Shown: positions 1-6,017, counted from the first letter of the stretch. The stretch is 6,297 nt of DNA from Candidatus Adiutrix sp. (GCA_031285975.1 JAITVE010000005.1:1-6297); one strand, 5' to 3'. The notes: a model not told the origin generated them from the sequence alone. Translations and numbers: made by a program.

Positions 1-1137
1 GGGGGACATGTGGCGGAGTTTGGCGATAATGGGGGGGAAGACTTTAATGGTTTCTTCCACTTCCTCCGCCGTGTTGTGCACGCTCAGGGACAGGCGGATG
101 GAGCCGTGGGCCGCCGTGAAGGGCACGCCCATGGCCCGCAGGACATGCGAGGGCTCCAGGGAGCCCGAGGTGCAGGCCGAGCCCGACGAGGCGCAGATGC
201 CCGCCGCCGCCAGGTGCAGCAGGATGGCCTCGCCCTCAATGTATTCAAAGCTGATGTTGGTGGTGTTGGGCACCCGGTTTTTGGGGTCGCCGTTGACGCG
301 GGTGTAGGTGACGGCGCTGGTCAGGCCCGCTTCCAGGCGGTCGCGCAGGGCCCGCACCCGGGTGTTTTCGTCGTCCAAATGGGCCAAGGCCAGTTCGGCG
401 GCCCGGCCCAAGCCGACAATGTAGGGCACGTTTTCCGTGCCGCCCCGGCGGCCGCCCTCCTGGTGCCCGCCAATCATGAACGGCGCGTACTTCACTCCCC
501 GGCGCACGTACAGCACCCCAATGCCTTTGGGCGCGTGCAGTTTGTGGCCGGAAATGGCCAGCATGTCGATCTTGGTTTTGGACACGTCGATGGGGATTTT
601 CCCGGCCACCTGCACCGCGTCGGTGTGGAAAAGGATGCCGCGCTCGGCGCAGGCCTCGGCCATTTTTTCCACGGGAAAAATGACCCCCGTCTCATTGTTG
701 GCCCAGAGGAAGGTGGCCAGGGCGGTGTCGGGAGTGAGGGCTTCGATAAACTGATCCCACAGCAGGTTCCCGCCTTCGTCCACGCCCACTTCCGTCACCC
801 GGTAGCCCATTTTCCGCAACAGCGGCAGGTTGCTGGTGATGGCCGGGTGCTCCACGCGGCTGGTGACCAGGTGGCGGCGTTCGGGCTGGGTGCGCAGGGC
901 CGACCAGATGGCCGTGTTGTCGCTCTCTGTGCCGCAGGAGGTGAAAATTATCTCTCTGGGCTCGCAGCCCAGGAGGGCGGCCACTTTTTCGCGGGCTTTT
1001 TTCACCTCAGCCGCCGCCTCGCCGCCCAGGGGGTACATGCTGGAGGGGTTGCCGTAGCGGCTGCCGAAGAAGGGGAGCATGGCCTCCAGCACTTCGGGGG
1101 CGGTCATGGTGGTGGCGTTGTTGTCGAAATAGATCAC
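1..1137 (-). CDS. nifS: NifS-type cysteine desulfurase (3' end cut by window edge)
   Basis: PLP-dependent cysteine desulfurase that takes sulfur from L-cysteine as an enzyme persulfide and passes it to NifU for Fe-S cluster assembly in the cytoplasm. The frame is open from a GTG at 1137 down to base 1 (379 codons). Relatives have about 385-400 residues, so only a short C-terminus is missing. Visible motifs: YFDNNATT near the N-terminus, CGTESDN, VEHPAI with His97 that stacks on PLP, HTDAVQ with Asp173, SGHKLHAPKG with the PLP lysine Lys199, GGTENVP, and SSGSACTSGSLEPSHVL with the catalytic Cys322. Lys199 and Cys322 both sit three residues before the known Azotobacter NifS Lys202 and Cys325, which supports the GTG start. 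The start overlaps the nifU stop (GTGA) and has an AAGGAGGTGA ribosome site four bases upstream. It is the third gene of the pyrG-nifU-nifS operon. Family assignment is secure; whether it serves general or nitrogenase Fe-S assembly is inferred from context. Confidence 0.95.
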   Translation of the reverse strand, partial: MIYFDNNATTMTAPEVLEAMLPFFGSRYGNPSSMYPLGGEAAAEVKKAREKVAALLGCEPREIIFTSCGTESDNTAIWSALRTQPERRHLVTSRVEHPAITSNLPLLRKMGYRVTEVGVDEGGNLLWDQFIEALTPDTALATFLWANNETGVIFPVEKMAEACAERGILFHTDAVQVAGKIPIDVSKTKIDMLAISGHKLHAPKGIGVLYVRRGVKYAPFMIGGHQEGGRRGGTENVPYIVGLGRAAELALAHLDDENTRVRALRDRLEAGLTSAVTYTRVNGDPKNRVPNTTNISFEYIEGEAILLHLAAAGICASSGSACTSGSLEPSHVLRAMGVPFTAAHGSIRLSLSVHNTAEEVEETIKVFPPIIAKLRHMSP

Positions 1138-1988
1138 GGCCTCACCTCCTTGACGGTGATGGACTCATCGACCAGTTCACGCAGTTTTTCGGTGACGAAA
1201 TCGGCCAGGGTGCGCTTGGCCGAGGGGCAGGTGGCGCAGGAGCCCTTGAGGGTGACCAGCACCTCGTCGCCGTTGATGTCCACCAGTTCGATGTCGCCGC
1301 CGTCGCGCATCAGGGCCGGGGCGATTTCCTGCTCAATGACTTCCTCAATGCGCCGGGCTTTTTGCAAAAAAGTCATTTTGCCGGGGGCCCGCTCTTCCGA
1401 AGCCGCTTTGGCGGGCGCGGGCTGGCCCTCGTTCAGCACCCGCTGCAAAATCTTTTCAATCTCCGGCACGCAGCGGCCGCAGCCGCCCCCGGCCTTGGTG
1501 TAGGCGGTGACGTCTTCCACGGTGGCCAGGCGGTTTTCACGGATGACCCGCTCAATTTCTTTTTCGGTCACGCCGAAGCACTCGCAGACAATGGGGCTGT
1601 CGGCCTGGGGCAGCGGCACGCCGCGATAGTTGGCCACCGCCGCTTCCAGGGCTTCGCGGCCCAGCACGGAGCAGTGCATTTTTTCCTTCGGCAGGCCGCC
1701 GAGGTAGTCGGCGATTTCCTGGTTGGTAACTTTCAGGGCCTCGTCCAGGGTTTTGCCCTTAATCATTTCGGTCATGGCCGAGGACGAGGCAATGGCGCTG
1801 GCGCAGCCGAAGGTCTGGAATTTCGCGTCCTCAATGCGGTCAGCGGCCTTATCCACCTGAATGGTCAGCCGGAGGGCGTCGCCGCAGGACAGCGAGCCCA
1901 CCTGGCCGTCGCCGTCAACGCGGCTGACCACGCCGACGTTGCGGGGGTTTTCAAAATGATCCTTAACTTTTTCTGTGTAATCCCACAT
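1134..1988 (-). CDS. nifU: Three-domain Fe-S cluster scaffold NifU
   Basis: Scaffold on which [2Fe-2S] and [4Fe-4S] clusters are built from sulfur supplied by NifS, then passed to apoproteins. It has 284 residues and the full three-domain layout of Azotobacter NifU. The IscU-like domain (about 1-125) carries Cys35 in SCGDAL (with Asp37), Cys62 in FGCASA and Cys106 in MHCSV, at exactly the Azotobacter positions. The BFD-like permanent [2Fe-2S] domain (about 133-185) carries Cys135/Cys137 (VCECF) and Cys170/Cys173 (GGGCGRC). After a Pro/Ala-rich linker (about 187-205), the Nfu-type domain (about 206-284) carries the Cys251-x-x-Cys254 pair (GSCATCPSA). All expected ligands are present, so the protein looks active. 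The ATG at 1988 follows pyrG by 19 bp, with GAGG (1997-2000) eight bases upstream. No nif structural genes are visible; a housekeeping Fe-S role, as in other bacteria that use the NIF-type pair, is inferred. Confidence 0.97.
   Translation of the reverse strand: MWDYTEKVKDHFENPRNVGVVSRVDGDGQVGSLSCGDALRLTIQVDKAADRIEDAKFQTFGCASAIASSSAMTEMIKGKTLDEALKVTNQEIADYLGGLPKEKMHCSVLGREALEAAVANYRGVPLPQADSPIVCECFGVTEKEIERVIRENRLATVEDVTAYTKAGGGCGRCVPEIEKILQRVLNEGQPAPAKAASEERAPGKMTFLQKARRIEEVIEQEIAPALMRDGGDIELVDINGDEVLVTLKGSCATCPSAKRTLADFVTEKLRELVDESITVKEVRP
1142..1151 (-). promoter_or_regulatory. Strong Shine-Dalgarno of nifS inside the nifU 3' end
   Basis: AAGGAGGTGA, a near-perfect anti-16S match, ends four bases before the GTG at 1137. 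It lies within the last codons of nifU. It fixes the unusual GTG start of nifS and, with the 4-bp stop/start overlap, points to coupled translation of the two partner proteins. Confidence 0.85.
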
Positions 1989-2007
1989 ATGGCTATCCTC
2001 ATTACCT

Positions 2008-3648
2008 TTACTGACTTTTGGACGTTTTAAAAGACAGGGCCGCTTTAATGAAATCGCGGAACAGAGGGTGGGGCTTCATCGGGGTGGACTTGAATTCCGG
2101 GTGGAACTGGCAGCCCAGATACCAGGGGTGCTCCTTGACCGGCAGTTCCACCATTTCCACTAAACTGTTGTCGGGCGACAGGGCGCAGAAGCGCAGGCCG
2201 AGCTTTTCCAGCGCTTCCAAATAGTTGTTGTTAAAATCAAAGCGGTTGCGATGGCGTTCGTCGATGTCCGCTTCCTTGTAGGCCTTGAGGGCCAAGGTGC
2301 CGGGCTGGAGACGGCAGGGGTAGGAGCCCAGGCGCATGGCCCCGCCCAGGTCGGCGTCGGTAGGCCGCTTTTCGCGGCTGTCGTGCCGCTCGTTCATGCG
2401 GCAGATGACTTTGTCCTTGGCGCGGCGGTCGAACTCCTCGGAAGTGGCCCCGGCCAGGCCCGCCACGTTGCGGGCATATTCAATAAGCTGGCACTGCATC
2501 CCAAAGCCGATGCCGAAGAAGGGGCGTTTTTTCTCGCGGGCGTAGCGGGCGGCCAGGAGCATCCCGTCAAAGCCGCGGTCGCCGAAGCCGCCGGGGATGA
2601 GAATGCCGTCCAGCCCGCCCAGGTATTTTTCCAGGTTGCGGGGCTTCAGTTCCTCGGCGTTGATGTGCTGTATGTTCACTTTGGCCTGGCTGTCCAGCCC
2701 GCCGTGGGTCAGGGCCTCGTTGAGGCTTTTGTAGGATTCCCCCAGGGCGACGTATTTGCCGATGAGGCCGATGGTGACTTCATGCTTGGGGTTATTGAGC
2801 CGCTCGTTGAGCTTCTCCCAGGGGGCCACATCGGGCAGGCCCTTGAAGCGCAAAAGTTTGGCCACTTTATTGTCGATGCCTTCCCGGTGGTATTCCAGGG
2901 GCACTTCATAGATGTTGCCCACGTCCACCGCCGAGAAAACCGCGTCTTTGGGCACGTCGCAGAAGAGGGCGATTTTGTGCTTCATTTCCTGGCTCAGGGC
3001 GGTTTCCGAGCGGCACATGATGATGTCCGGCTGGATGCCGATGGAGCGCAGCTCCTTGACGCTGTGCTGGGTGGGTTTGGATTTGGGTTCCGCCGAAGTT
3101 TTCAGGTAGGGCACCAGGGTCAGGTGGATGTAGAGGCAGCGGTTTTTCCCTAAATCGTTTTTCAACTGGCGGATGGCTTCCAGGAAGGGCAGCCCCTCAA
3201 TATCGCCCACCGTGCCGCCGATTTCCACCATCAGCACGTCCAGGTCGGGGGTGGTGGCGGATTTGATGGCGGCCTTCACTTCGTCGGTGACGTGGGGGAT
3301 GACCTGGACGGTGCCCCCGTGGTATTTGCCCTGCCGCTCTTTATTCAGCACATTGGTATAGATGCGCCCGGCGGTGTAGGTGTTGCGGCGGCTCATGGGC
3401 ACGCCCAGGTAGCGCTCGTAGTGGCCCAAATCCAGGTCGGTTTCGGCCCCGTCGTCGGTGACGAAAACCTCGCCGTGCTGGAAGGGGCTCATCATGCCCG
3501 GGTCCACATTTAAATAAGGATCCAATTTCTGAATGGAGACATTCAGCCCCCTGGCTTTCAGAAGCGCGCCAATGGAAGCGGCCGCCAAACCCTTGCCCAG
3601 GGAAGACAACACGCCGCCGGTGACAAAAATGAATTTTGTTTTTTTCAT
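2008..3648 (-). CDS. pyrG: CTP synthase with glutaminase nucleophile Cys replaced by Gly
   Basis: Converts UTP to CTP with ATP and a nitrogen donor, the last step of pyrimidine nucleotide synthesis, in the cytoplasm. It has 546 residues from the ATG at 3648, close to the 545 of E. coli PyrG. The synthase domain (about 1-270) has the [13 protein letters not shown] loop, [25 protein letters not shown] and [12 protein letters not shown]. The class I glutamine amidotransferase domain (about 290-546) has the oxyanion strand IPGGFGDRG (351-359), a Glu in TSEEF (405), ERHRNRF (464-470) and QFHPEF with His516 and Glu518. The nucleophile elbow, normally GIC(L/Y/F)GMQ, reads GIGFGMQ: residue 381, aligned with E. 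coli Cys379, is Gly (codon GGC at 2506-2508). A Cys stands five residues later (386). Glutamine hydrolysis should be lost, while ammonia-dependent CTP synthesis should remain. An upstream in-frame TTG at 3663 would add five residues, but GAGG (3654-3657) sits five bases before the ATG at 3648. First gene of the operon with nifU and nifS. Confidence 0.97.
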   Translation of the reverse strand: MKKTKFIFVTGGVLSSLGKGLAAASIGALLKARGLNVSIQKLDPYLNVDPGMMSPFQHGEVFVTDDGAETDLDLGHYERYLGVPMSRRNTYTAGRIYTNVLNKERQGKYHGGTVQVIPHVTDEVKAAIKSATTPDLDVLMVEIGGTVGDIEGLPFLEAIRQLKNDLGKNRCLYIHLTLVPYLKTSAEPKSKPTQHSVKELRSIGIQPDIIMCRSETALSQEMKHKIALFCDVPKDAVFSAVDVGNIYEVPLEYHREGIDNKVAKLLRFKGLPDVAPWEKLNERLNNPKHEVTIGLIGKYVALGESYKSLNEALTHGGLDSQAKVNIQHINAEELKPRNLEKYLGGLDGILIPGGFGDRGFDGMLLAARYAREKKRPFFGIGFGMQCQLIEYARNVAGLAGATSEEFDRRAKDKVICRMNERHDSREKRPTDADLGGAMRLGSYPCRLQPGTLALKAYKEADIDERHRNRFDFNNNYLEALEKLGLRFCALSPDNSLVEMVELPVKEHPWYLGCQFHPEFKSTPMKPHPLFRDFIKAALSFKTSKSQ

Positions 3649-3697
3649 GCAGACCTCGCTCAATATCCAAACCTGCCTTTAAAAAAAGACCGCCGTC

Positions 3698-3726
3698 AGT
3701 ATACCCCAAAAGCGGTGCGGACACAA
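3698..3726 (-). promoter_or_regulatory. Probable sigma70-type promoter for pyrG-nifU-nifS
   Basis: Read on the minus strand: TTGTGT (3721-3726, three of six consensus positions), a 17-bp spacer, then TATACT (3698-3703, five of six). Transcription would start near 3691, giving a leader of about 43 nt before the pyrG ATG. That leader contains a run of seven T (minus strand, about 3681-3687), but I see no strong hairpin ahead of it. The -10 element is good and the -35 weak. Confidence 0.5.
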
Positions 3727-3809
3727 CGGAGGCCAAAGAAAAAATTCGCCCGGCCCCCGCCCGCGCTTCGCCGCGCCCCCGCCGCTATTGGCTCCCCCCC
3801 TGCGCACTT

Positions 3810-3846
3810 CCTCGGTCGTCATACCGGCGAAAGCTGGTATCCATGC
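3810..3846 (+). repeat. REP-like palindromic repeat, copy 1
   Basis: Begins CCTCG, two variable bases, then CGTCA, and ends CCATGC. The core hairpin is ATACCGGC (3821-3828), loop GAAA (a GNRA tetraloop), GCTGGTAT (3833-3840), eight pairs with one G-U. This belongs to the widespread class of extragenic palindromes whose reverse strand translates to WIPAFAGMT, which is why spurious short reading frames appear here. A second copy lies inverted at 4104-4140. Recognition of the class is from memory; the hairpin and second copy are read directly. Confidence 0.75.
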
Positions 3847-3892
3847 CTTTCCCGTGCCGCCCACCAAACCACGATCGCGCCACGACACTATC

Positions 3893-3936
3893 GCGGCGCC
3901 ACTTGTTTGAGCCGGTCCGGCGAGTTGTGGTGCCGC
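3893..3936. repeat. Inverted repeat with 10-bp arms
   Basis: Arms GCGGCGCCAC (3893-3902) and GTGGTGCCGC (3927-3936) pair over ten bases with one G-U. Between them lies a second small palindrome, GCCGG-T-CCGGC (3911-3921). No T-run follows on either strand, so it is not an ordinary intrinsic terminator. Function unknown. Confidence 0.5.
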
Positions 3937-3974
3937 TGCACGGTCGCCCCTGAGACACTAGCCGACACGCAGGT

Positions 3975-3995
3975 CCAGGGGCGCGCCGCCCCTGG
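3975..3995. repeat. Perfect 9-bp inverted repeat with 3-nt loop
   Basis: CCAGGGGCG (3975-3983), loop CGC, CGCCCCTGG (3987-3995). It is very GC-rich and symmetrical. It is the first of three hairpins placed in a row up to 4061, and there is no T-run. Confidence 0.6.
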
Positions 3996-4007
3996 CGCGC
4001 GGAGATT

Positions 4008-4039
4008 CTTAAGAGGGCCTCGCGCTAGGCCCTCTTAAG
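4008..4039. repeat. Perfect 12-bp inverted repeat
   Basis: CTTAAGAGGGCC (4008-4019), eight-base loop, GGCCCTCTTAAG (4028-4039), with no mismatch. It is the strongest hairpin in the window and works identically on both strands. No U-tract follows on either side, so neither a classical terminator nor a known RNA is indicated. It lies between the hairpins at 3975-3995 and 4047-4061. Confidence 0.7.
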
Positions 4040-4046
4040 CGGGGTT

Positions 4047-4061
4047 TGGGGCAGAGCCCCA
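4047..4061. repeat. Short hairpin TGGGGC/GCCCCA
   Basis: TGGGGC (4047-4052), loop AGA, GCCCCA (4056-4061), preceded by GCGGGGTT. From memory, the motif GGGGTTTGGGGCAGAGCCCC resembles a short repeat common between genes in several bacterial genomes; this cannot be verified here. Confidence 0.5.
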
Positions 4062-4103
4062 TACTAATCTGAAATCTTAGCCGCGAAGCCATACCAAGAA
4101 AAA

Positions 4104-4140
4104 GCATGGGCCCCGGCCTTCACCGGGGTGACGGACGAGG
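4104..4140 (-). repeat. REP-like palindromic repeat, copy 2 (inverted)
   Basis: On the minus strand this copy starts CCTCG, has two variable bases, then CGTCA, and ends CCATGC, like copy 1 at 3810-3846. By eye the two agree at about 27 of 37 bases. The core is ACCCCGGT, loop GAAG, GCCGGGGC. Two inner stem pairs are T-A and A-T in copy 1 but C-G and C-G here, so the stem is kept by paired changes. In translation the repeat gives HPGEGRGP, another tell-tale of this repeat class. Confidence 0.72.
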
Positions 4141-4222
4141 GGGCGGGGGGCCCGCAGGGCAGAAGGCAACGGCTCCCCCGCTTTTCCCAACGCACTTCCC
4201 CCAAATCTCTTTAATTCCCCAT

Positions 4223-4251
4223 TTGACGCGGATTCACAGGCGTGATAGAAT
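4223..4251 (+). promoter_or_regulatory. Strong sigma70-type promoter for cvpA-mazG
   Basis: TTGACG (4223-4228, five of six consensus), a 17-bp spacer, then TAGAAT (4246-4251, five of six). Transcription would start near 4258, leaving a leader of about 65 nt before cvpA. The leader is AT-rich against a GC-rich background and holds a hairpin at 4280-4295. Confidence 0.75.
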
Positions 4252-4279
4252 AATGAGATTAGAGAGTTAGAGCTAAAAA

Positions 4280-4309
4280 CTCCCGTGCGCGGGAGCATTA
4301 TAATTTTTT
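4280..4309 (+). promoter_or_regulatory. Leader hairpin with downstream T-run, possible attenuator
   Basis: CTCCCG (4280-4285), loop TGCG, CGGGAG (4290-4295), then CATTATAA and six T (4304-4309). It lies between the promoter and the cvpA start. The U-run begins eight bases after the stem, farther than in a typical intrinsic terminator, although five A just before the stem could pair with some of the U to lengthen it. The stretch also contains TATAAT (4299-4304), a perfect -10, but no -35 is seen at the right distance. Attenuation or a second start site are both only possibilities. Confidence 0.35.
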
Positions 4310-4323
4310 CGAGTCGGGGCGGC

Positions 4324-5169
4324 ATGATGATTGAGGGCAGTTTGGATATTGCGTTAATGGTGATTATGGGCTACTTCTTCCTCCGGGGCATCTTCCGGGG
4401 GGTGGTGAAGGAAGTGGTGACCGTGCTGGGGCTGTTTGTCTCCTTCTGGGTGGCCAGCGTCTATTACCCCCTGGGCGCGGTGCATCTCGCCTCCATCTTC
4501 GAAATGGAATCGCACCGCAACATCGCCAGCTTCTTCTTCGTCTTCATGGTCGTCTACTTCCTGTTGAGCGTTCTGTCCATTTTTGTGGACAAGATCGTCA
4601 AGCTGACCATCAGCCCGGTCATCAGCGCCCTGCTGGGCTCGGTGGTGGGCATTCTCAAGGGGGCGCTGTTCTGCGCCATCGTGCTGGTGGTGGCCCAGTT
4701 CTTCGTCAAACCCACCGACAAATTTTTCACCAATTCCAACCTCTGGCCCGTCATTCAGCCGGTGGCCAACCAGGCCCAGGCCTGGATGCCGGAAGCCATC
4801 CGCATCATTAAAAACACCACCCGCAATATCGCCGCCGGGCTGCCCGGCGCCCCGGCCCGCCCTGCGGCCAGCCCCAACACTGCCGCCCCGGCCCTGGCCC
4901 CCACCCTTTTGGATCAGGTGGACTGGAAAACCATTCAGGACATCCTGACCAACCGCCCCGAGGTCATCACCCCGGCCTGGCGCGACAAACTGCGGAACAT
5001 GCCCAACCCCTCCGCCCTGACTAATGAGGACGTGCGCCGCTTCATTGAAGATCACCGCGACCTGTTCAACAGCATTTTGCAGTCCACGAACCCGGGCGCG
5101 GCGGCTCCGGCTCAGGCGACCACCGCCGCCCCGGCCGCGCCGTCCTGGCCCCAACCGGCGGCGGAATAA
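4324..5169 (+). CDS. cvpA: CvpA-family inner-membrane protein with C-terminal extension
   Basis: The N-terminal part (about 1-130) is a CvpA/colicin V production family membrane domain. It has four hydrophobic segments at about 8-25, 31-48, 67-88 and 102-128, with the family features of a GxxRG-like turn (FLRGIFRGVVKE, 19-30) and GSVVGILKGAL (105-115). The family is linked to colicin V export and envelope homeostasis in enterics; its molecular role here is unknown. Typical members have about 160-180 residues and this one has 281. The extra part is a linker (about 130-195, the end rich in Pro/Ala), a probably helical soluble stretch (about 196-252, including PEVITPAWRDKL and ALTNEDVRRFIEDHRDLF), and a Pro/Ala tail. 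An in-frame GTG at 4285 would start inside the leader hairpin, so I take the ATG at 4324; the adjacent ATG at 4327 is equally possible. The ribosome site is weak (GGGGCGG). mazG follows after 2 bp. Confidence 0.88.
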   Translation: MMIEGSLDIALMVIMGYFFLRGIFRGVVKEVVTVLGLFVSFWVASVYYPLGAVHLASIFEMESHRNIASFFFVFMVVYFLLSVLSIFVDKIVKLTISPVISALLGSVVGILKGALFCAIVLVVAQFFVKPTDKFFTNSNLWPVIQPVANQAQAWMPEAIRIIKNTTRNIAAGLPGAPARPAASPNTAAPALAPTLLDQVDWKTIQDILTNRPEVITPAWRDKLRNMPNPSALTNEDVRRFIEDHRDLFNSILQSTNPGAAAPAQATTAAPAAPSWPQPAAE

Positions 5170-5171
5170 TT

Positions 5172-5993
5172 ATGAGCAACGCAAAACTGGGCGAGGCCCT
5201 GGTGCAGCTTGACGAGGTCGTGGCCCGCCTTTTGGATCCGGAAACCGGCTGCCCCTGGGACATCAAGCAGACCCTCACCTCCATCACCGGCAATATTTTA
5301 GAGGAAACCTACGAATTGATGGAGGCCCTGAAGGCCGAAAACCCCGACGACATCCGCGAGGAAGCCGGGGACGTGCTCTTCCAAACCGTGTTCGTGGGGC
5401 GGCTGGCCCTGGCCCGCTTCGGCTTCGGCCTGACAGAGGTCATCGACCAGGTCAAGGCCAAGATGGTGCTGCGCCACCCCCATGTCTTTGGCGACGGGGC
5501 CCCCCTGGCTGACGCCCAGGCGGTGCTGGATCAATGGCAGGCCATCAAGCGCAAGGATAAAAAGCACGAGCGGCTCCTGGCCTCGGTGCCCCTGGCCCTC
5601 CCGGCCCTCCAGCGGGCCCACCGCCTGAGCGACCGCGCCGGGCGGGCGGGTTTCGACTGGCCCGAAGTGCAGTCCGTGCGGGCCAAAGTGGATGAAGAGC
5701 TGGGCGAGTTGGACGAACTGCTGCCCGGCTACGACAAAAAAACCGTGGTCCCCGAGCGCAAAGAGCGGGCCAAAGAAGAGCTTGGCGACGTGCTCCTGGC
5801 CCTGGCCAACCTGGCCCGCCACCTGGGCTTTTCAGCGGAAGAAGCCCTGAGCGAGGCCAACGCCCGTTTTGTGGCCCGTTTTGGCCACATTGAAGATGCG
5901 CTGGCCGGGGAAGGCCTGAAGCCGGAAGACGTTTCCGCCGACCGCCTGGAAGAGCTGTGGCAGTCGGCTAAAAAAGCGCTGTCTGAAAAATAA
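5172..5993 (+). CDS. mazG: Nucleoside triphosphate pyrophosphohydrolase MazG
   Basis: Hydrolyses NTPs and dNTPs to NMP plus pyrophosphate with Mg2+. In other bacteria it cleans the pool of non-canonical nucleotides and influences (p)ppGpp-linked stress responses. It has 273 residues, about the length of E. coli MazG, with both repeats of the all-alpha fold. The N-terminal repeat has GCPWD (26-30), LEETYELMEA (43-52), EEAGDVLFQ (63-71) and KMVLRHPHVFGD (97-108). The C-terminal repeat has FDWPEV (161-166), KVDEELGELDE (172-182), KEELGDVLLALANLARHLG (201-219) and EANARFVARFGHIE (228-241). The acidic ExxE and EExxD metal ligands are present in both halves, so the enzyme looks active. The ATG lies 2 bp after the cvpA stop with no strong ribosome site (GGCGGCGGAAT), suggesting translation coupled to cvpA. 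Confidence 0.96.
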   Translation: MSNAKLGEALVQLDEVVARLLDPETGCPWDIKQTLTSITGNILEETYELMEALKAENPDDIREEAGDVLFQTVFVGRLALARFGFGLTEVIDQVKAKMVLRHPHVFGDGAPLADAQAVLDQWQAIKRKDKKHERLLASVPLALPALQRAHRLSDRAGRAGFDWPEVQSVRAKVDEELGELDELLPGYDKKTVVPERKERAKEELGDVLLALANLARHLGFSAEEALSEANARFVARFGHIEDALAGEGLKPEDVSADRLEELWQSAKKALSEK

Positions 5994-6002
5994 ATCTGTC
6001 AA

Positions 6003-6017
6003 AGCCCCGCCGGGGCT
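6003..6017 (+). repeat. Hairpin between mazG and the lipoprotein gene
   Basis: AGCCCC (6003-6008), loop GCC, GGGGCT (6012-6017), a perfect six-pair stem ten bases after the mazG stop. No T-run follows, so it is probably not a terminator. It abuts the GAGG ribosome site (6018-6021) of the next gene and might affect its translation or mRNA processing. Confidence 0.5.

Larger units (their letters stand above)
3810..4140. mobile_element. Possible MITE-like or BIME-like element bounded by inverted repeats
   Basis: The two REP-like copies are arranged as 37-bp imperfect terminal inverted repeats around 331 bp that hold no convincing gene but several further palindromes. This is what a small non-autonomous element, or a REP doublet moved by a RAYT-type transposase, would look like. 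No transposase is present and I see no clear target-site duplication at the edges, so the repeats may simply have accumulated here independently. Confidence 0.3.

Noticed and set aside
10..1503. 497-codon open frame on the plus strand opposite nifS and nifU
   Set aside because: It lies antisense to two well-conserved genes with intact motifs, and its Gly/His/Val-rich composition is what a reverse frame of GC-rich coding DNA gives.
2251..3153. 300-codon plus-strand frame opposite pyrG
   Set aside because: Shadow of the pyrG codon pattern; no recognisable domain and no ribosome site of note.
3649..3663. TTG start for pyrG at 3663
   Set aside because: It would put the GAGG ribosome site inside the gene and add five residues not found in the family; the ATG at 3648 has correct spacing.
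3636..4038. Short plus-strand and minus-strand frames in the intergenic region, including one with WIPAFAGMT
   Set aside because: The peptide is the translated signature of the REP-like repeat; the frames overlap palindromes and lack conserved domains.
4008..4039. Intrinsic transcription terminator
   Set aside because: The stem is excellent but no T-run follows on either strand, and no gene ends nearby; both flanking operons point away.
4138..4160. G-quadruplex in the G-rich run after copy 2
   Set aside because: The run has two long G tracts and one short one with a CCC between them that would rather pair; too weak to call.
4285..4323. Upstream GTG start for cvpA
   Set aside because: It lies inside the leader hairpin, has no ribosome site, and would add a polar stretch before the first membrane segment that CvpA proteins do not need.
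3649..4323. CRISPR array, tRNA or known riboswitch in the intergenic region
   Set aside because: Repeats are palindromic, few and unevenly spaced; no tRNA cloverleaf or riboswitch core could be recognised.
4077..4325. 82-codon minus-strand frame containing RHPGEGRGP
   Set aside because: Again the translated repeat (copy 2); it also runs through the cvpA promoter and leader.
4354..5154. 266-codon minus-strand frame opposite cvpA
   Set aside because: Low-complexity Gly/Asp/His-rich shadow of the cvpA coding strand, which has proper membrane segments and operon context.
5172..5993. Part of a MazEF-type toxin-antitoxin module
   Set aside because: MazG is a housekeeping pyrophosphohydrolase here; no mazE or mazF gene is adjacent.
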